Shown piece by piece: positions 47,267 through 60,002 of a stretch of DNA of 64,000 nucleotides (position 1 is the first letter of the stretch; each line of letters starts with the position of its first letter). Under the pieces are notes generated by a model, which saw nothing but the letters and a program-made list of their open reading frames with translations, did not search any database and was not told where the DNA came from. Location: contig NZ_WTVN01000024.1 of assembly GCF_012910905.1 (NCBI RefSeq), positions 16,507-80,506 on the forward strand, written 5' to 3'. Made by a program: the position numbers and the translations under genes. This DNA comes from Aromatoleum toluvorans. GTDB lineage: Bacteria > Pseudomonadota > Gammaproteobacteria > Burkholderiales > Rhodocyclaceae.

Positions 47267-48172
47267 ATGGCGGAAATCACCGCAAGCATGGTCAAGGAAC
47301 TGCGCGAGAAGACCGATGCGCCCATGATGGAATGCAAGAAGGCTCTGACCGAAGCTGCTGGCGATATGGGCAAGGCCGAAGAGATCCTGCGCGTGAAGCT
47401 CGGCAGCAAGGCCACCAAGGCCGCGTCGCGCGTTGCTGCCGAAGGTGTCGTTGCGATCAATATCAGCGCCGACGGCAAGCTCGGCAGCATCCTCGAGATC
47501 AACTCGGAAACCGACTTCGTCGCCAAGAACGACGAGTTCCTGAAGCTGGCCGCCGACTGCGCCGCCCTGGTTGCCGAGCGCAACCCGGCAGACGTCGCCG
47601 CACTCTCGGCCCTGTCGCTGGGTGACGGCACGGTGGAATCCGTGCGTTCGGGTCTGGTCGGCAAGATCGGTGAGAACATGACGCTGCGCCGTTTCGTGCG
47701 CGTCGAGGCGAAGGGTCAGCTGGCGTCGTACATCCACGGCGGCTCCAAGATCGGCGTGCTGATCGACCTCGTCGGTGGCGACGAGCAGCTGGCGAAGGAC
47801 CTGGCGATGCACATCGCCGCGTCGAAGCCGAAAGCGCTGGATTCGTCGGGTGTGGCGGCCGAGCTGATCGAGTCCGAGCGCCGCGTTGCACGCGAGAAGG
47901 CTGCCGAGGACGCTGCCAAGTCCGGCAAAGCGATCCCCGAGGACATCCTCGCCAAGCGCGTCGAAGGTTCGGTGCAGAAATTCCTGAAGGAAGTCACGCT
48001 GCTCGGTCAGCCCTTCGTCAAGGACGACAAGCTCACCGTCGAAGCGCTGCTCAAGTCGCGCAACGCCTCGATCGCGAGCTTCACGCTCTACGTCGTGGGC
48101 GAAGGTATCGAGAAGAAGGTGACCGACTTCGCCGCCGAAGTCGCCGCCCAGGCTGCTGCCGCCAAGAAGTAA
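47267..48172 (+). CDS. tsf: Elongation factor Ts
   Basis: A 301-residue EF-Ts. The N-terminal domain has the conserved [19 protein letters not shown] signature, and [13 protein letters not shown] near residue 81 contains the TDFV element that contacts EF-Tu. It recycles EF-Tu-GDP. GAGGAG precedes the ATG. Confidence 0.98.
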   Translation: MAEITASMVKELREKTDAPMMECKKALTEAAGDMGKAEEILRVKLGSKATKAASRVAAEGVVAINISADGKLGSILEINSETDFVAKNDEFLKLAADCAALVAERNPADVAALSALSLGDGTVESVRSGLVGKIGENMTLRRFVRVEAKGQLASYIHGGSKIGVLIDLVGGDEQLAKDLAMHIAASKPKALDSSGVAAELIESERRVAREKAAEDAAKSGKAIPEDILAKRVEGSVQKFLKEVTLLGQPFVKDDKLTVEALLKSRNASIASFTLYVVGEGIEKKVTDFAAEVAAQAAAAKK

Positions 48173-48179
48173 GAGGTCC

Positions 48180-48899
48180 ATGATGAGTGTCGCCGCCTAC
48201 AAGCGCATCATGTTGAAACTGTCCGGCGAAGCCCTGATGGGCGACGACGCGTACGGCATCAACGAAGAGGTGGTCAGCCGCATCGTCGCCGAGATCGCCG
48301 AGGTCACGCACCTCGGTGTGCAGGTCGGCGTGGTGATCGGCGGCGGCAACATCTTCCGCGGCATGAAGGGCGCAGCGTCCGGCATGGACCGCGCCACCGC
48401 GGATTACATGGGCATGCTCGCGACGGTCATGAACGCGATGGCGCTGGCCGACGCGTTCCGCCGTGCCGGCGTCGAGGCGCGCGTGCAGTCCGCGCTGCGC
48501 ATCGATCAGGTCGTCGAGCCCTATATCCGGGGACGTGCCATCCGCCACATGGAGGAAGGGCGCGTCGTCATTTTCGCGGCGGGTACCGGTAACCCGTTCT
48601 TCACGACCGATACCGCCGCCGCCCTGCGCGGCTCTGAAATGGCCGCGCAGATCGTGCTGAAGGCAACCAAGGTCGATGGCGTGTACACCGCGGACCCGCA
48701 CAAGGACCCGCAGGCGAAGCGCTATCATCGCATCAGCTTCGACGAGGCGATCGGCCGCAATCTGGCCGTGATGGATACGACCGCGTTCGCGCTGTGCCGC
48801 GACCAGAAACTGCCGATCAACGTGTTCTCGATCTTCAAGCCGGGCGCGCTCAAGCGCGTCGTGATGGGCGAAGACGAAGGCACGCTGGTCCATTCCTGA
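48180..48899 (+). CDS. pyrH: UMP kinase
   Basis: A 239-residue UMP kinase of the amino-acid kinase fold. KLSGEALMG near residue 13, [10 protein letters not shown] near 55 and the [12 protein letters not shown] segment near 138 are family signatures. Two tandem ATGs (48180, 48183) follow AGAGG. It phosphorylates UMP to UDP. It lies 7 bases after tsf. Confidence 0.97.
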   Translation: MMSVAAYKRIMLKLSGEALMGDDAYGINEEVVSRIVAEIAEVTHLGVQVGVVIGGGNIFRGMKGAASGMDRATADYMGMLATVMNAMALADAFRRAGVEARVQSALRIDQVVEPYIRGRAIRHMEEGRVVIFAAGTGNPFFTTDTAAALRGSEMAAQIVLKATKVDGVYTADPHKDPQAKRYHRISFDEAIGRNLAVMDTTAFALCRDQKLPINVFSIFKPGALKRVVMGEDEGTLVHS

Positions 48900-48909
48900 G
48901 GATTCGAGA

Positions 48910-49467
48910 ATGATTGCCGAACTCAAGAAAACGACCGAGCAGAAGATGCACAAGTCGATCGAGGTACTGAAGGCTGACCTGGCCAAGGTGCGCACCGGTC
49001 GCGCGCACACGGGCCTGCTCGACCACGTGATGGTCGAATACTATGGCAGCCCGGTCCCGATCAACCAGGTCGCCAACGTCACGCTGGTCGACGCCCGCAC
49101 GATCGGCGTCCAGGCGTGGGAAAAGCCGATGCTGGCGAAGATCGAGAAGGCCATCCGCGAAAGCGATCTGGGCCTCAATCCGGCCAACATGGGCGAGATC
49201 CTGCGTGTGCCGATGCCGGCCCTGACGGAGGAGCGCCGTCGCGACCTGACCAAGGTCGTGCGCCACGAAGGCGAAACGGCGAAGGTGGCGGTGCGCAACC
49301 TGCGTCGCGACGCCAACCAGCAGCTCAAGGATGCGGTCAAGGACAAGACCATCTCGGAAGACGATGAGCGTCGCGCCCAGGACGACATCCAGAAGCTCAC
49401 GGACAAGAACATCGCCGAGATCGACAAGCTGCTCGCCCAGAAAGAGCAGGAACTGATGCAGATCTGA
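48910..49467 (+). CDS. frr: Ribosome recycling factor
   Basis: A 185-residue factor of exactly the usual length. [23 protein letters not shown] and the C-terminal [17 protein letters not shown] are typical of the three-helix bundle. It splits post-termination ribosomes with EF-G. It follows pyrH by 10 bases. Confidence 0.98.
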   Translation: MIAELKKTTEQKMHKSIEVLKADLAKVRTGRAHTGLLDHVMVEYYGSPVPINQVANVTLVDARTIGVQAWEKPMLAKIEKAIRESDLGLNPANMGEILRVPMPALTEERRRDLTKVVRHEGETAKVAVRNLRRDANQQLKDAVKDKTISEDDERRAQDDIQKLTDKNIAEIDKLLAQKEQELMQI

Positions 49468-49513
49468 TCCGTCCGGGATCGGATCTGGCAGCGGGACACC
49501 ACGCGGGAGACGC

Positions 49514-50326
49514 ATGATGGCGCGTAAACCCTTTACCAGCTCCACGCGCGAAATCCCGGAGGTGGCCGGCGTTCCGCGACATGTCGCCATCATCATGGAC
49601 GGTAACGGGCGCTGGGCGCGCAAGCGCTTCATGCCGCGCGTGGCCGGTCATGGCCGGGGCGTCGAGTCCGTGCGCGCGGTCATCCGGGCGTGCATCGCGA
49701 AAGGGGTGTCTCACCTGACCCTGTTCGCCTTCAGCTCGGAAAACTGGCGCCGCCCCGCTGACGAAGTCTCGTTCCTGATGCAGCTCTTCATGCGCTCGCT
49801 GCAAAAGGAGATCGATCGCCTGCACGAGAACGGCATCCGCTTTCGCGTGATCGGCGATCTGTCCAGATTCGAACCGGCATTGGTCGACATGATCCGGCGC
49901 GCAGAGGCGCTGATGGCCGACAACGACCGCCTCACGCTCACGATCGCGGCGAATTATGGCGGCCGCTGGGACATCCTTCAGGCGGTCGAGCGCATGCTGA
50001 CCAAGCATCCCGAGCGCCGTTCCGGATTCACCGAAGAGGACCTGAACGCGGAGCTTTCGCTCAATTACGGTCCCGAGCCCGATCTCTTCATTCGGACAGG
50101 CGGCGAGCAGCGCATTAGCAATTTCCTGCTGTGGCAGCTCGCATATTCCGAACTCTATTTCACCGACACGCTCTGGCCGGATTTCGACGAGAAGGCGCTC
50201 GACCTCGCGATCGCGTCGTATCAGTCGCGCGAGCGCCGGTTCGGTCGCACCAGCGAGCAGCTGCGCGAATCCGACAAGCCATCAGCGCAGCCTGCGGCGA
50301 ACAGCGACGCGGCGGATCATGCTTAG
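49514..50326 (+). CDS. uppS: Undecaprenyl diphosphate synthase
   Basis: A 270-residue cis-prenyltransferase. [16 protein letters not shown] contains the catalytic Asp29, and [15 protein letters not shown] near residue 196 binds the homoallylic substrate. The C-terminal extension of about 20 residues is Ala/Ser-rich. It makes the C55 lipid carrier for peptidoglycan and LPS. Coupled to cdsA by an 8-base overlap. Confidence 0.97.
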   Translation: MMARKPFTSSTREIPEVAGVPRHVAIIMDGNGRWARKRFMPRVAGHGRGVESVRAVIRACIAKGVSHLTLFAFSSENWRRPADEVSFLMQLFMRSLQKEIDRLHENGIRFRVIGDLSRFEPALVDMIRRAEALMADNDRLTLTIAANYGGRWDILQAVERMLTKHPERRSGFTEEDLNAELSLNYGPEPDLFIRTGGEQRISNFLLWQLAYSELYFTDTLWPDFDEKALDLAIASYQSRERRFGRTSEQLRESDKPSAQPAANSDAADHA

Positions 50327-51146
50327 AACCCGGGTAATTACCGCGCTGGTGCTGCTGGGCGTCTTGCTGGGCGCGCTCTTCCTGCTTCCGCCACTCGGGT
50401 GGCTGGCATTCGCCAGCCTGATCTGCGGGGGAGCCGCGTGGGAGTGGGGTGGCCTTGGACGTTTTGCGACTGTCCAACGTGCGGTATATGCGGTGTCGAT
50501 GGGCCTCGCATGCCTGCTGCTCGGCGCCTTTGCCGGGCTCGGGAGCGCAGCGGGTCAGGCGCCGATCGGCCTGCTCGGTTTCTACGCACTCAGCGCTGTG
50601 TTCTGGCTTGCCGTGGCGCCTTTCTGGCTGAAGCGGAAATGGCGGCTGCAGGGAAGCGCGAGCACCGTCCTCGTCGGACTGGTCGTCCTGCTGCCGCCGG
50701 CGCTCGCCCTGGCGCATCTGCGGCTGGTCAGTCCCTGGCTGCTGCTTGCCGCGATTGCGTCCGTATCCGTTGCCGACATCTCGGCCTATTTCACCGGGCG
50801 TGCATTCGGTCGCCGGAAGCTGGCGCCCGAGATCAGTCCGGGAAAAACCTGGGAAGGCGCCGGGGGCGCCGTCGCCGGGGTCATGACGTTCGGCGTGCTG
50901 GTCGCACTGGGCTCGTCCCCGGAGTTTGCGCGAGGGGCGCTCATCGCGGCGCTGATCCCCTTGCTGGCCGGATTCACGGCCGTGAGCATCCTGGGCGACC
51001 TGTTCGAGTCCCTGCTCAAGCGCCAGGCCGGCGTCAAGGACAGCGGTGCGCTGTTGCCGGGCCATGGGGGCATCCTGGATCGCATCGACAGCCTCACTTC
51101 AACCCTCCCGCTGGTCGGCCTCGCGGCCCTCTGGTTCGCAACCTGA
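50319..51146 (+). CDS. cdsA: Phosphatidate cytidylyltransferase
   Basis: A 275-residue polytopic inner-membrane enzyme with about 8 hydrophobic helices. The C-terminal [21 protein letters not shown] and [14 protein letters not shown] form the CDP-diglyceride synthase signature with the catalytic Asp residues. It makes CDP-diacylglycerol for phospholipid synthesis. Confidence 0.96.
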   Translation: MLRTRVITALVLLGVLLGALFLLPPLGWLAFASLICGGAAWEWGGLGRFATVQRAVYAVSMGLACLLLGAFAGLGSAAGQAPIGLLGFYALSAVFWLAVAPFWLKRKWRLQGSASTVLVGLVVLLPPALALAHLRLVSPWLLLAAIASVSVADISAYFTGRAFGRRKLAPEISPGKTWEGAGGAVAGVMTFGVLVALGSSPEFARGALIAALIPLLAGFTAVSILGDLFESLLKRQAGVKDSGALLPGHGGILDRIDSLTSTLPLVGLAALWFAT

Positions 51147-51149
51147 TCA

Positions 51150-52352
51150 ATGCCTGATACGACAATTCAACGCGTGACCGTGCTGGGGGCAACCGGCTCG
51201 ATCGGCATGAGCACGCTCGACGTGATCGCGCGTCACCCGGACCGTTTCGAAGCCTTCGCACTAACGGCCCAGGCTAGCGTCGACCGGATGGTGGAACTGT
51301 GCATGCGCTTTTCGCCGCGTTTCGCGGTGATGGCGAATCCGTCGGCGGCGGCGCAATTGCGCGATCGCCTCAAGGGCGAAGGCGCGTCGACCGAAGTCCT
51401 CGAGGGCGCCGAGGCATTGATCGAGGTCGCGCAGCATGACGAGGTCGATGCCGTGATGGCGGCCATCGTCGGTGCTGCCGGACTGGCGCCGACGCTGGCT
51501 GCGGCGCGCGCGGGCAAGCGGGTGCTGCTCGCGAATAAGGAGGCGCTGGTCCTGTCCGGTGCACTGTTCATGGACGCGGTGGCGTCGAGCGGGGCGCAGC
51601 TGCTCCCCATCGACAGCGAGCACAACGCGGTATTCCAGGCACTGCCGCATGACTATCGCCGCAATGCCGACGAGCGCGGAATCCGGCGCGTCCTGCTGAC
51701 TGCGTCCGGCGGCCCGTTCCGCGAGCGTTCCCTTGAGAGCCTGCAGGATGTGACGCCCGATGAGGCGTGCGCTCATCCCAACTGGGTGATGGGACGAAAG
51801 ATCTCGGTCGATTCGGCGACCATGATGAACAAGGGACTCGAGGTCATCGAGGCGCACTGGCTGTTCGGTGTGCCGGCCGAGCGTATCGACGTCGTCGTGC
51901 ACCCCCAGAGCGTGATCCATTCGATGGTCGAATACGCGGACGGTTCGGTTCTGGCGCAGCTTGGCAACCCCGACATGCGCACGCCGATCGCACATGCGAT
52001 GGCCTACCCGGAGCGTATCGACGCGGGGGTTCGCTCGCTGGATCTGTTCGAGATCGCGCGCCTGACCTTCGAGCGGCCCGATTTCGGGCGCTTCCCCTGT
52101 CTGGCGCTCGCGTATCAGGCGCTTCGGGAAGGGGGGGCGGCAGCAGCGGTGCTGAATGCCGCGAACGAGGAAGCGGTTGCGGCGTTCCTGGACGGGCGCC
52201 TGGGTTATCGCGGGATTGCCGACGTAATTTCGGCCACGCTGGAACGTGCGCAGGGCTTGTCGGTCGACTCGCTCGAAGCAATCATCAATGCGGACGCCCG
52301 TGCTCGTGACATCGCGTGCACGGAGATCCTCGCCCGCGCCACGAGCCGATGA
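51150..52352 (+). CDS. dxr: 1-deoxy-D-xylulose 5-phosphate reductoisomerase
   Basis: A 400-residue DXR. NADPH binds the [13 protein letters not shown] motif near residue 11. The metal site includes [10 protein letters not shown] near residue 152, with the flexible loop and SGGPFR near 188. Second step of the MEP isoprenoid pathway, feeding UppS. It overlaps rseP by four bases (ATGA). Confidence 0.97.
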   Translation: MPDTTIQRVTVLGATGSIGMSTLDVIARHPDRFEAFALTAQASVDRMVELCMRFSPRFAVMANPSAAAQLRDRLKGEGASTEVLEGAEALIEVAQHDEVDAVMAAIVGAAGLAPTLAAARAGKRVLLANKEALVLSGALFMDAVASSGAQLLPIDSEHNAVFQALPHDYRRNADERGIRRVLLTASGGPFRERSLESLQDVTPDEACAHPNWVMGRKISVDSATMMNKGLEVIEAHWLFGVPAERIDVVVHPQSVIHSMVEYADGSVLAQLGNPDMRTPIAHAMAYPERIDAGVRSLDLFEIARLTFERPDFGRFPCLALAYQALREGGAAAAVLNAANEEAVAAFLDGRLGYRGIADVISATLERAQGLSVDSLEAIINADARARDIACTEILARATSR

Positions 52353-53713
52353 ACCTGTTCGAATACCTGATTCCTTTCGTCCTGGCCCTCGGGCTGCTGA
52401 TTCTCGCGCATGAGCTGGGCCATTACCTCGTTGCGCGCTGGTGCGGGGTCAAGGTCCTGCGCTTCTCGATCGGATTCGGACGGCCGCTCCTGAGCTGGAC
52501 GGCCGGTGCCGATCGTACGGTCTGGGCGCTTGCGGTATTTCCGCTCGGCGGCTACGTGAAGATGCTCGATGAGCGTGAAGGCGAGGTCGCCCCGGAGGAG
52601 CTGCACCGGGCGTTCAATCGCCAGCCCGTCGGCAGGCGTTTCGCCGTCGTCGCGGCCGGTCCCATCGCGAATTTCCTGCTGGCCGTGGTGCTCTACTGGG
52701 GCCTTTTCTCGACCGGTACCGAGGAGCTGAAGCCGGTGCTCGCGGTGACCGGAGCGGCAACGCCGGCCGCTGCGGCAGGGGTTCGCGACGGCGATCTGGT
52801 GCTTGTGGTCGATGAGGAGGCGGTGCGGAGCTGGCCCGAATTGCGCTGGGCGCTGTTGCGTCGCGCGCTCGATGCCCGCGAGGTTTCGCTGCACGTGCGC
52901 ACCGCAGAGGGTGTGGACGCCTATCGGAAACTGGATCTGACCGGTGTGCGGATCGAAGATGGCGACCAGGACCTGATCGCGAACGTCGGCCTGAAACCGT
53001 GGCGCCCGATCATCGAGCCGGTCGTCGGCAAGGTCGTGGACGGCGGAGCCGGTGCCCGGGCCGGGCTGCTGGCCGGCGACCGCTTCGTGGAGCTCGATGG
53101 CGCGAAGCTGGCATCCTGGCGCGAACTGGTCGAGCGTGTCCGCCAGCGGCCTGGACAGCCGATCGCTGCCGTCGTGCAGCGGGGCGGGCAACGCATCGAG
53201 CTGAAGCTGGTGCCGGATGCCGTGGACGAGCGCGGCACGCAGGTCGGCAAGATCGGCGTGGCGGTGGCCGATGGCGGTGTGAGCAGGGAAGCGTTGTTTG
53301 CGGTGGTGAGATATGGTCCGGTCGAGGGGCTGGGCAAGGCGCTCGCGCAGACCTGGGAGACCAGCGTCCTCAGCCTGAAGATGATCGGGCGCATGATCAC
53401 CGGCGAGATTTCGTGGAAGAACCTGTCGGGGCCGGTCACGATCGCGGACTATGCCGGGCAGTCGGCGAAGCTGGGCCTGGATCACTACCTGAAGTTCATA
53501 GCACTCATCAGTATCAGCCTGGGCGTGCTGAACCTGCTGCCCATCCCGGTGCTGGATGGGGGGCATTTACTGTATTATGTGATAGAGATTATCAAGGGCG
53601 GTCCCATCCCCGAGCGCATCATGGAGATCGGTCAGCAGATCGGTCTGGTTGCGCTTGCGATGCTGATGGCGTTTGCCTTCTACAACGACATAAACCGTCT
53701 CATTTCCGGCTGA
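52349..53713 (+). CDS. rseP: Site-2 intramembrane zinc protease RseP
   Basis: A 454-residue protease. The zinc site is HELGH at residues 21-25 in the first helix, with the third ligand Asp403 in [12 protein letters not shown]. Two PDZ domains lie between (about 110-200 and 205-290). It cleaves the anti-sigma factor in envelope stress. The ATG at 52349 overlaps the dxr stop; the frame is open 11 codons upstream. Confidence 0.96.
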   Translation: MNLFEYLIPFVLALGLLILAHELGHYLVARWCGVKVLRFSIGFGRPLLSWTAGADRTVWALAVFPLGGYVKMLDEREGEVAPEELHRAFNRQPVGRRFAVVAAGPIANFLLAVVLYWGLFSTGTEELKPVLAVTGAATPAAAAGVRDGDLVLVVDEEAVRSWPELRWALLRRALDAREVSLHVRTAEGVDAYRKLDLTGVRIEDGDQDLIANVGLKPWRPIIEPVVGKVVDGGAGARAGLLAGDRFVELDGAKLASWRELVERVRQRPGQPIAAVVQRGGQRIELKLVPDAVDERGTQVGKIGVAVADGGVSREALFAVVRYGPVEGLGKALAQTWETSVLSLKMIGRMITGEISWKNLSGPVTIADYAGQSAKLGLDHYLKFIALISISLGVLNLLPIPVLDGGHLLYYVIEIIKGGPIPERIMEIGQQIGLVALAMLMAFAFYNDINRLISG

Positions 53714-53720
53714 TTCCCTG

Positions 53721-56033
53721 ATGAAACTGAAGCTCCTGTCCGGGCTCCTGGCGGCCCTTTTTGCCGCTGCCCCGGTGTTTGCGTTTGAACCGTTCGTCGT
53801 CAAGGACATCCGCGTCGAGGGTATCCAGCGTACCGAGGCGGGCACCGTGTTCAACTACCTCCCCGTTCGGGTGGGGGAAACCTTTACCGAGGCGCAGGCG
53901 GCCGAAGCGATCCGCGGCCTGTTCGCAACCGGATTCTTCAAGGACGTGCGCATCGAGGTCGAGGGCGATGTCCTGGTCGTGCTCGTCGACGAACGTCCGG
54001 CGATCGCGCAGATCGACTTCGTCGGCGTGAAGGAATTCGACAAGGACGCGTTGAAGAAGGGCCTGAAGGACGTCGGCCTGGCCGAGTCGCGGATCTTCGA
54101 CCGGGCGCTGCTCGAGCGCGCCGAGCAGGAGCTGAAGCGGCAGTACCTGAGCCGCGGCAAGTATGCGGCGGTGATCGAGACGACCGTGACGCCGCTCGAG
54201 CGCAACCGGGTCGGCATCAATTTCAAGGTCGATGAAGGCGATGTGGCGAAGATCCGCCAGATCGGCATCATCGGCAACAAGGCGTTCAAGGAATCGGAAT
54301 TGCTGGGCCTGTTCCAGCTTTCGACGCCGGGCTGGCTCACCTGGTATACGAAGAACGACCAGTATTCGCGCCAGAAGCTGTCGGCGGATCTCGAGACGCT
54401 GCGCTCCTACTACCTGAACCGCGGCTATCTCGACTTCAACATCGACTCCACCCAGGTTTCGATCACGCCCGACAAGAAGGACATCTACATCACGCTGAGC
54501 ATCACCGAGGGCGAGCGCTACACGGTTTCCGCCGTGCGCTTTGCCGGCGATCTGGTGCTGCCCGAGGAAGAGTACAAGAAGCTCGTCGTGATCAAGCCGG
54601 GCGAGATCTTTTCGCGCGAGAAGCTCACCGAGACGACGAAGGCGGTGGCCGACCGGCTGGGCAACGAGGGCTACGCGTTTGCGAACGTGAATGCCGCGCC
54701 GGAGGTGGACAAGGAGAAACGCGAAGTCGCCTTCACGATCTTCGTCGATCCCGGTCGCCGGGTGTATGTCCGCCGCATCAACGTCGGCGGCAACACGAAG
54801 ACGCGCGACGAGGTGATCCGGCGGGAAATGCGCCAGATGGAAGGTGCCTGGTACGACGCCGCGCAGATCAATCGCTCGCGCACGCGGATCGACCGGCTCG
54901 GGCACTTCGAGGAAGTCAACGTGGAGACGCCCGCCGTCACGGGTACCACGGATCAGGTCGACGTGAACTTCAACGTCAAGGAAAGGGCGACCGGCAACCT
55001 GTCGCTGGGTGCCGGTTTCTCCAGCTCGGAAAAGGTGGTCCTTTCGGCGTCGGTGTCGCAGCAGAACCTCTTCGGCTCGGGCAATGCGCTGACCCTTGCG
55101 GTGAATACCAGCAAGTCGAGCCGCACCCTGGCGCTGTCCTTCACCGATCCGTACTACACGATCGATGGCGTGAGCCTGGGATGGGATCTCTACAATCGGA
55201 CCTACGATCCCTCGAATACGCTTTCCGTGGCACCGTACAAGACCGTGTCGACCGGTGCCGGTCTGCGTGTCGGCTATCCGATCGGCGAGGATGACTCGAT
55301 CAACTTCGGCCTGGCCGTCGATCGCACCAAGATCACGACGTTCGCGGACAGCCCCGTGCAGTACATCAATTTCTGCAAGGAGCAGGGCTGCAGCAGCGCC
55401 ACCGGCATCGGCGACGTCACGGTCAATAGCCTGGTGGCATCGGCCGGTTGGGCGCGCGACACGCGCGACAGCGTGATCTATCCGCGCAAGGGCAGTTTCC
55501 AGCGCGTGTTCGGTGAAATGGCCGTGCCGCCGGGCGAGCTGAAGTACACCAAGGTCAACTACCAGTATCAGCACTGGTTCCCGTTCGGGCGCGACTATGC
55601 ATTGATGCTCAACGCCGACCTCGGCTGGGCCAAGGGCTACGGCGAGAAGACGCTGCCGTTCTACAAGAACTTCTATGCCGGCGGTATCGGCTCGATTCGC
55701 GGTTTCCAGCAGAGCTCGATCGGCCCGAAGGATCCGGTCAGCGAGGACGCGCTGGGCGGTAACCGGCGCGTGATTGGCAACGCCGAATTCTATTTCCCGC
55801 TGCCGGGTTCGGGAATGGATCGCTCGTTCCGCATGTCGGCCTTCCTCGATGCCGGTACCGTGTGGGCATCGAGCGACAAGGCGAAAATGAGCGACCTGCG
55901 CTACAGTACCGGTTTGGCGTTCTCCTGGAGCTCGCCGATTGGTCCGCTGAAGTTCAGTCTCGGCTTCCCGATCAAGAAGGAAAAGGACGACGAGACGCAG
56001 AAGTTCCAGTTCCAGCTTGGCTCGGTTTTCTGA
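53721..56033 (+). CDS. bamA: Outer-membrane protein assembly factor BamA
   Basis: A 770-residue Omp85 protein. The signal peptide is cut near residue 21 (VFA-FEPF). Five POTRA domains run to about residue 420, followed by a 16-stranded barrel with the IGSIRGFQ lid-lock motif near 655 and a terminal Phe (LGSVF). It inserts beta-barrels such as the DUF1302 protein of this window. Confidence 0.97.
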   Translation: MKLKLLSGLLAALFAAAPVFAFEPFVVKDIRVEGIQRTEAGTVFNYLPVRVGETFTEAQAAEAIRGLFATGFFKDVRIEVEGDVLVVLVDERPAIAQIDFVGVKEFDKDALKKGLKDVGLAESRIFDRALLERAEQELKRQYLSRGKYAAVIETTVTPLERNRVGINFKVDEGDVAKIRQIGIIGNKAFKESELLGLFQLSTPGWLTWYTKNDQYSRQKLSADLETLRSYYLNRGYLDFNIDSTQVSITPDKKDIYITLSITEGERYTVSAVRFAGDLVLPEEEYKKLVVIKPGEIFSREKLTETTKAVADRLGNEGYAFANVNAAPEVDKEKREVAFTIFVDPGRRVYVRRINVGGNTKTRDEVIRREMRQMEGAWYDAAQINRSRTRIDRLGHFEEVNVETPAVTGTTDQVDVNFNVKERATGNLSLGAGFSSSEKVVLSASVSQQNLFGSGNALTLAVNTSKSSRTLALSFTDPYYTIDGVSLGWDLYNRTYDPSNTLSVAPYKTVSTGAGLRVGYPIGEDDSINFGLAVDRTKITTFADSPVQYINFCKEQGCSSATGIGDVTVNSLVASAGWARDTRDSVIYPRKGSFQRVFGEMAVPPGELKYTKVNYQYQHWFPFGRDYALMLNADLGWAKGYGEKTLPFYKNFYAGGIGSIRGFQQSSIGPKDPVSEDALGGNRRVIGNAEFYFPLPGSGMDRSFRMSAFLDAGTVWASSDKAKMSDLRYSTGLAFSWSSPIGPLKFSLGFPIKKEKDDETQKFQFQLGSVF

Positions 56034-56067
56034 TCGGCCGGACTACCTGAAACCGTTGGAGAGATAA

Positions 56068-56571
56068 GTGAAAGCTACGACATTGTCCGTTCTTGCCGCT
56101 GCGGTTCTGAGCATTGCGGCTCCGACGGCATTCGCCGAGTCGAAGATCGGGTTCGTGAATTCCGATCGCGTGATGCGCGAAGCAGCACCGGCCGTGCGCG
56201 CCCAGCAGCGACTGGAGAAGGAATTCGAGAAGCGCGACCAGGAACTCCAGCGCCTCGGCAAGGAGTTGCAGACCACGCAGGAAGATCTCGAGCGCAACGG
56301 CGTCACGATGGCGGAACCCGACCGTCGGACCAAGGAGCGCAACTTCAACGATTTGAACCGCGATTTTCAGCGCAAGCAGCGCGAATTCCGCGAGGATCTG
56401 AACCAGCGTCGCAACGAGGAGCTCGCATCGGTCCTCGATCGCGCGAACCGCGCCGTGAAGCAGATCGCCGAGGCCGAGAAGTTCGACGTGATCCTGCAGG
56501 AGGCCGTTTACGCCAGCCCGCGGATCGATATCACCGACAAGGTGATCAAGGCGCTCGCCGACGGCAAGTAA
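56068..56571 (+). CDS. skp: Periplasmic chaperone Skp (OmpH)
   Basis: A 167-residue exported protein with a GTG start (GGAGAG upstream). The signal peptide ends at AFA near residue 22. SKIGFVNSDRVMREAAPAV starts the mature part, followed by long charged helices (about 45-125) that form the tentacles. It holds unfolded outer-membrane proteins for BamA, encoded just upstream. Confidence 0.93.
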   Translation: MKATTLSVLAAAVLSIAAPTAFAESKIGFVNSDRVMREAAPAVRAQQRLEKEFEKRDQELQRLGKELQTTQEDLERNGVTMAEPDRRTKERNFNDLNRDFQRKQREFREDLNQRRNEELASVLDRANRAVKQIAEAEKFDVILQEAVYASPRIDITDKVIKALADGK

Positions 56572-56580
56572 GGCGAACGT

Positions 56581-57612
56581 TTGCACGACATGTTCCGGCT
56601 GGATGAGCTGGTCGCCCGGCTGGGCGGCGAACTGGTGGGGGATCCGGCCACGGTCGTGCGGCGTGTGGCGACGCTGGATCAGGCCGGAGAGGGCGACCTG
56701 GCGTTCCTTGCGAATCCGAAGTATCAGTCGCGACTGGGCAGCTGCCGGGCCTCCGCCGTTATCGTCGCGCCGGCAGCGCGGGCGTTGAGCGACCGGCCGC
56801 TGATCGTCACCGACGATCCGTACGCCTATTTTGCGCGCGTCGCGCAGCTCTTCAATCCGCCCGAGACCTTCGCTCCGGGCGCGCATGCGAGCGCGAGCGT
56901 CGCGAGCCCGGTGCCGTCGTCGGTGGCGATCGGGGCGGGCGCCTCGATCGAAGCCGATGTAAAGCTGGGTGAGGGCGTGGTGATCGGCCCGGGCTGCCGC
57001 ATCGCAAGGGGTGCAAGTATCGGCGCACGGACACGGCTGCACGCCAATGTCACCGTTTATGCCAACTGCGTGATCGGGGCGGACTGCATCGTGCATTCCG
57101 GTGCGGTGGTCGGTTCCGATGGTTTCGGTTTCGCGCGCGAGCGCGACGGCAGCTGGATCAAGATTCCGCAGGTCGGGCGCGTGGTGATCGGCGACGATGT
57201 CGAAATCGGCGCGAACACGACGATAGACCGCGGCGCGCTCGATGACACCGTGATCGGCAACGGCGTGAAGCTCGACAACCAGATCCAGATCGGCCATAAC
57301 GTCCGGATCGGCGAGTACACGGCGATCGCGGGTTGTGTCGGTGTCGCGGGCAGTACGACCATCGGCGCACGCTGCATGATCGGCGGCCAGGCGGGGATCA
57401 TCGGCCACCTGAACATCGCCGACGACGTGGTCGTTTCGGCAGGTACGCTGGTCACGAAGTCGATTACGAAACGCGGTGTCTATACCGCCAATCTCCCGGT
57501 GCAGGGGCACGCCGACTGGGTCAGGAATTTTGCGCATTTGCGCCATCTCGATGTGCTCGTGGATAGAATACGCGCCCTCGAACAACGCCTCGAAGAACAC
57601 AAGCCTGAGTGA
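56581..57612 (+). CDS. lpxD: UDP-3-O-acylglucosamine N-acyltransferase
   Basis: A 343-residue lipid A enzyme with an N-terminal uridine-binding domain (to about 95) and a left-handed beta-helix of hexapeptide repeats (about 100-310). The acyl-transfer His lies in [11 protein letters not shown]. The start is TTG at 56581 with AAGG 7 bases upstream; an ATG at 56590 would lack a spaced ribosome site. Third step of lipid A synthesis. Confidence 0.95.
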   Translation: MHDMFRLDELVARLGGELVGDPATVVRRVATLDQAGEGDLAFLANPKYQSRLGSCRASAVIVAPAARALSDRPLIVTDDPYAYFARVAQLFNPPETFAPGAHASASVASPVPSSVAIGAGASIEADVKLGEGVVIGPGCRIARGASIGARTRLHANVTVYANCVIGADCIVHSGAVVGSDGFGFARERDGSWIKIPQVGRVVIGDDVEIGANTTIDRGALDDTVIGNGVKLDNQIQIGHNVRIGEYTAIAGCVGVAGSTTIGARCMIGGQAGIIGHLNIADDVVVSAGTLVTKSITKRGVYTANLPVQGHADWVRNFAHLRHLDVLVDRIRALEQRLEEHKPE

Positions 57613-57617
57613 GCTCC

Positions 57618-58055
57618 ATGGACATCAACGAAATTCTCCAATACCTGCCGCATCGCTATCCTTTCCTGCTGGTCGACAGGGTGCTGGAGCTCGAGGAAGG
57701 CAAACGTATCCTGGCGCTGAAGAACGTCACGATGAACGAGCCTTTCTTCCCCGGACACTTCCCCCATCACCCGGTGATGCCGGGCGTGCTGATCGTCGAG
57801 GCGATGGCCCAGGCGGCCGCGCTCTTGTCGTTCAAGACGATGGGGATCAAGCCGGACGAGAACTCGGTCGTGTATTTTGCCGGCATCGACAACGTGCGCT
57901 TCAAGCGTCCGGTCGTGCCCGGCGATCAGCTGCATTTCGACGTCGAGATCACGCAGAGCAAGCGCAATATCTACAAGTACAAGGGCGTGGCGCGCGTCGC
58001 GGGCGAGGTCGCGGCCGAGGCCGAGCTGATGTGCGCTCTCAAGACGCTGTCATGA
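57618..58055 (+). CDS. fabZ: 3-hydroxyacyl-ACP dehydratase FabZ
   Basis: A 145-residue hot-dog fold dehydratase. The catalytic pair is His47 in FPGHFP and Glu61 in VLIVEAMAQ, spaced as in E. coli. The ATG at 57618 is used rather than a GTG inside the end of lpxD. It serves fatty-acid elongation. Coupled to lpxA by a four-base overlap. Confidence 0.97.
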   Translation: MDINEILQYLPHRYPFLLVDRVLELEEGKRILALKNVTMNEPFFPGHFPHHPVMPGVLIVEAMAQAAALLSFKTMGIKPDENSVVYFAGIDNVRFKRPVVPGDQLHFDVEITQSKRNIYKYKGVARVAGEVAAEAELMCALKTLS

Positions 58056-58822
58056 TCCACGCGACGGCCATCGTTCATCCGGACGCCAGGATCGGGACGA
58101 ACGTCGCGATCGGCCCGTACTCCGTGATCGGCGAGCATGTCGAGATCGGGGACAACACGCGCATCGGCCCCCATGTCGTGATCGAGGGGCGCACGAAGAT
58201 CGGGCGGGACAACGAGATCTTCCAGTTCTGCTCGATCGGCGCCGTGCCGCAGGACAAGAAGTACGACGAGGAGCCGACCTTGCTCGAGATCGGCGACCGC
58301 AACACGATCCGCGAGTTCTGCTCCTTCAACGTCGGCACCAGCCAGGACGCCGGTGTTACGCGCATCGGCAGCGACAACTGGATCATGGCCTACGTGCATG
58401 TCGCGCATGACTGCAACGTCGGCAACCACACGATTTTCGCGAACAATGCGACGCTCGCCGGGCACGTGCATGTCGGTGACTGGGCGATTCTCGGCGGCTT
58501 CACGGGCGTGCATCAATTCGTGCGCGTCGGGGCGCACAGTTTCTGTGGTGTGGGTACGGTGCTGCTGCAGGACCTGCCGCCCTACGTGACCGTTGCGGGC
58601 AATCCGGCCAAACCGCATGGCATCAACAGCGAAGGACTGCGCCGGCGCGGCTATTCAGCGGATGGCATCGCCGCGATCAAACGGGCATATCGCGCGCTGT
58701 ATCGCTCCGGCCTGAGACTCGACGAGGCGCGTGCGCGCGTCGGCGAGCTTGCCGCGGATCATGCAGAGGTCGCGCCTTTCAGCGATTTCATCGCGGCATC
58801 GGAGCGCGGTATCGTCCGCTGA
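58052..58822 (+). CDS. lpxA: UDP-N-acetylglucosamine acyltransferase
   Basis: A 256-residue left-handed beta-helix enzyme. HVAHDC (His116-His119) carries the general base equivalent to His125 of E. coli. The C-terminal helical part begins near residue 190. First step of lipid A synthesis. The start overlaps the fabZ stop. Confidence 0.97.
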   Translation: MIHATAIVHPDARIGTNVAIGPYSVIGEHVEIGDNTRIGPHVVIEGRTKIGRDNEIFQFCSIGAVPQDKKYDEEPTLLEIGDRNTIREFCSFNVGTSQDAGVTRIGSDNWIMAYVHVAHDCNVGNHTIFANNATLAGHVHVGDWAILGGFTGVHQFVRVGAHSFCGVGTVLLQDLPPYVTVAGNPAKPHGINSEGLRRRGYSADGIAAIKRAYRALYRSGLRLDEARARVGELAADHAEVAPFSDFIAASERGIVR

Positions 58823-58826
58823 TGCC

Positions 58827-60002
58827 ATGGCAATCCGCATTGCGATGGTGGCGGGCGAGGCCTCGGGAGACCTGCTCGCGAGTCACCTGATCCGGGCGAT
58901 CCGGCACAGGATTCCCGATGCCGAATTCTTCGGTATCGGCGGGCCGAAGATGCAGGCCGAGGGCTTCGATGCACGGTGGGCGTGCGAGCGGCTCGCGGTG
59001 CATGGTTATGTCGATGCGCTGAAGCGCTATCGCGAGCTTTCCGGGATCCGCAGGACGCTGCTGAAGCAGGTGAATGCCGAACGCCCGGACGCCTTCATCG
59101 GGGTCGATGCGCCCGATTTCAATCTCTGGCTGGAACGGAAGATCCGCGACGCCGGCATGCCGGCGATCCATTTCGTGAGCCCGTCGATCTGGGCCTGGCG
59201 CGGCGGGCGGATCAAGGCGATCGCGCGCTCGGTCTCGCACATGCTGTGCCTCTTCCCCTTCGAGCCAGGCCTGTACGAGAGCGCGGGGGTGCCGGTGAGT
59301 TATGTCGGGCACCCGCTTGCCGACGTGTTTCCGATGAATCCCGACCGCGAGTACGCGCGTGAGCTGCTGGGCCTGCCCGCGGAGGGGCAGGTGATCGCGC
59401 TGTTGCCGGGGAGTCGCCAGTCCGAAGTGCGCAATCTTGCGCCGATCTACATCGAAACGGCGAGAATCCTGCGCGAACGGCATCCGGAGGTGTCTTTCGT
59501 CGTACCCCTGGCGACGCGCGAAACCCGGGCGTTGTTTGCCGAGGCCTTGCGTGTGGCGCAGGCCGAGGAGTTGCCGGTGCGCATGCTGTTCGGGCACGCG
59601 GTCGAGGCGATGACGGCGGCCGACGCGGTGCTCGTGGCGAGCGGAACCGCAAGCCTGGAAGCGGCCTTGCTGAAGCGCCCGATGGTCATCAGCTACCGCA
59701 TCGGCAAGTGGCAGTACCGGCTGATGAAGCGGATGGCGTATCTCCCGTGGGTGGGCTTGCCGAACATCCTGTGCAACGAGACCGTCGTGCCGGAACTGCT
59801 GCAGGACGATGCGACACCCGTGGCGCTGGCAGATGCGCTCGACCGCTGGCTCGGCGACCCCGAGGCCTGTACCTCGCTCGCCGAGCGTTTCGAGGCGCTG
59901 CACCTGCAGTTGCGCCAGAACACCGCGGAGAAGGCTGCGGCCGCGATCCTCCCTTACCTCAACAAGGCGCCTGCATGGAATCCGTCCCGGCAACCGGCCT
60001 GA
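58827..60002 (+). CDS. lpxB: Lipid A disaccharide synthase
   Basis: A 391-residue glycosyltransferase (GT19). The N-terminal [16 protein letters not shown] and the central [17 protein letters not shown] are diagnostic. The ATG at 58827 follows lpxA by four bases; the frame is open 32 codons upstream within lpxA. It overlaps rnhB by 28 bases. Confidence 0.96.
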   Translation: MAIRIAMVAGEASGDLLASHLIRAIRHRIPDAEFFGIGGPKMQAEGFDARWACERLAVHGYVDALKRYRELSGIRRTLLKQVNAERPDAFIGVDAPDFNLWLERKIRDAGMPAIHFVSPSIWAWRGGRIKAIARSVSHMLCLFPFEPGLYESAGVPVSYVGHPLADVFPMNPDREYARELLGLPAEGQVIALLPGSRQSEVRNLAPIYIETARILRERHPEVSFVVPLATRETRALFAEALRVAQAEELPVRMLFGHAVEAMTAADAVLVASGTASLEAALLKRPMVISYRIGKWQYRLMKRMAYLPWVGLPNILCNETVVPELLQDDATPVALADALDRWLGDPEACTSLAERFEALHLQLRQNTAEKAAAAILPYLNKAPAWNPSRQPA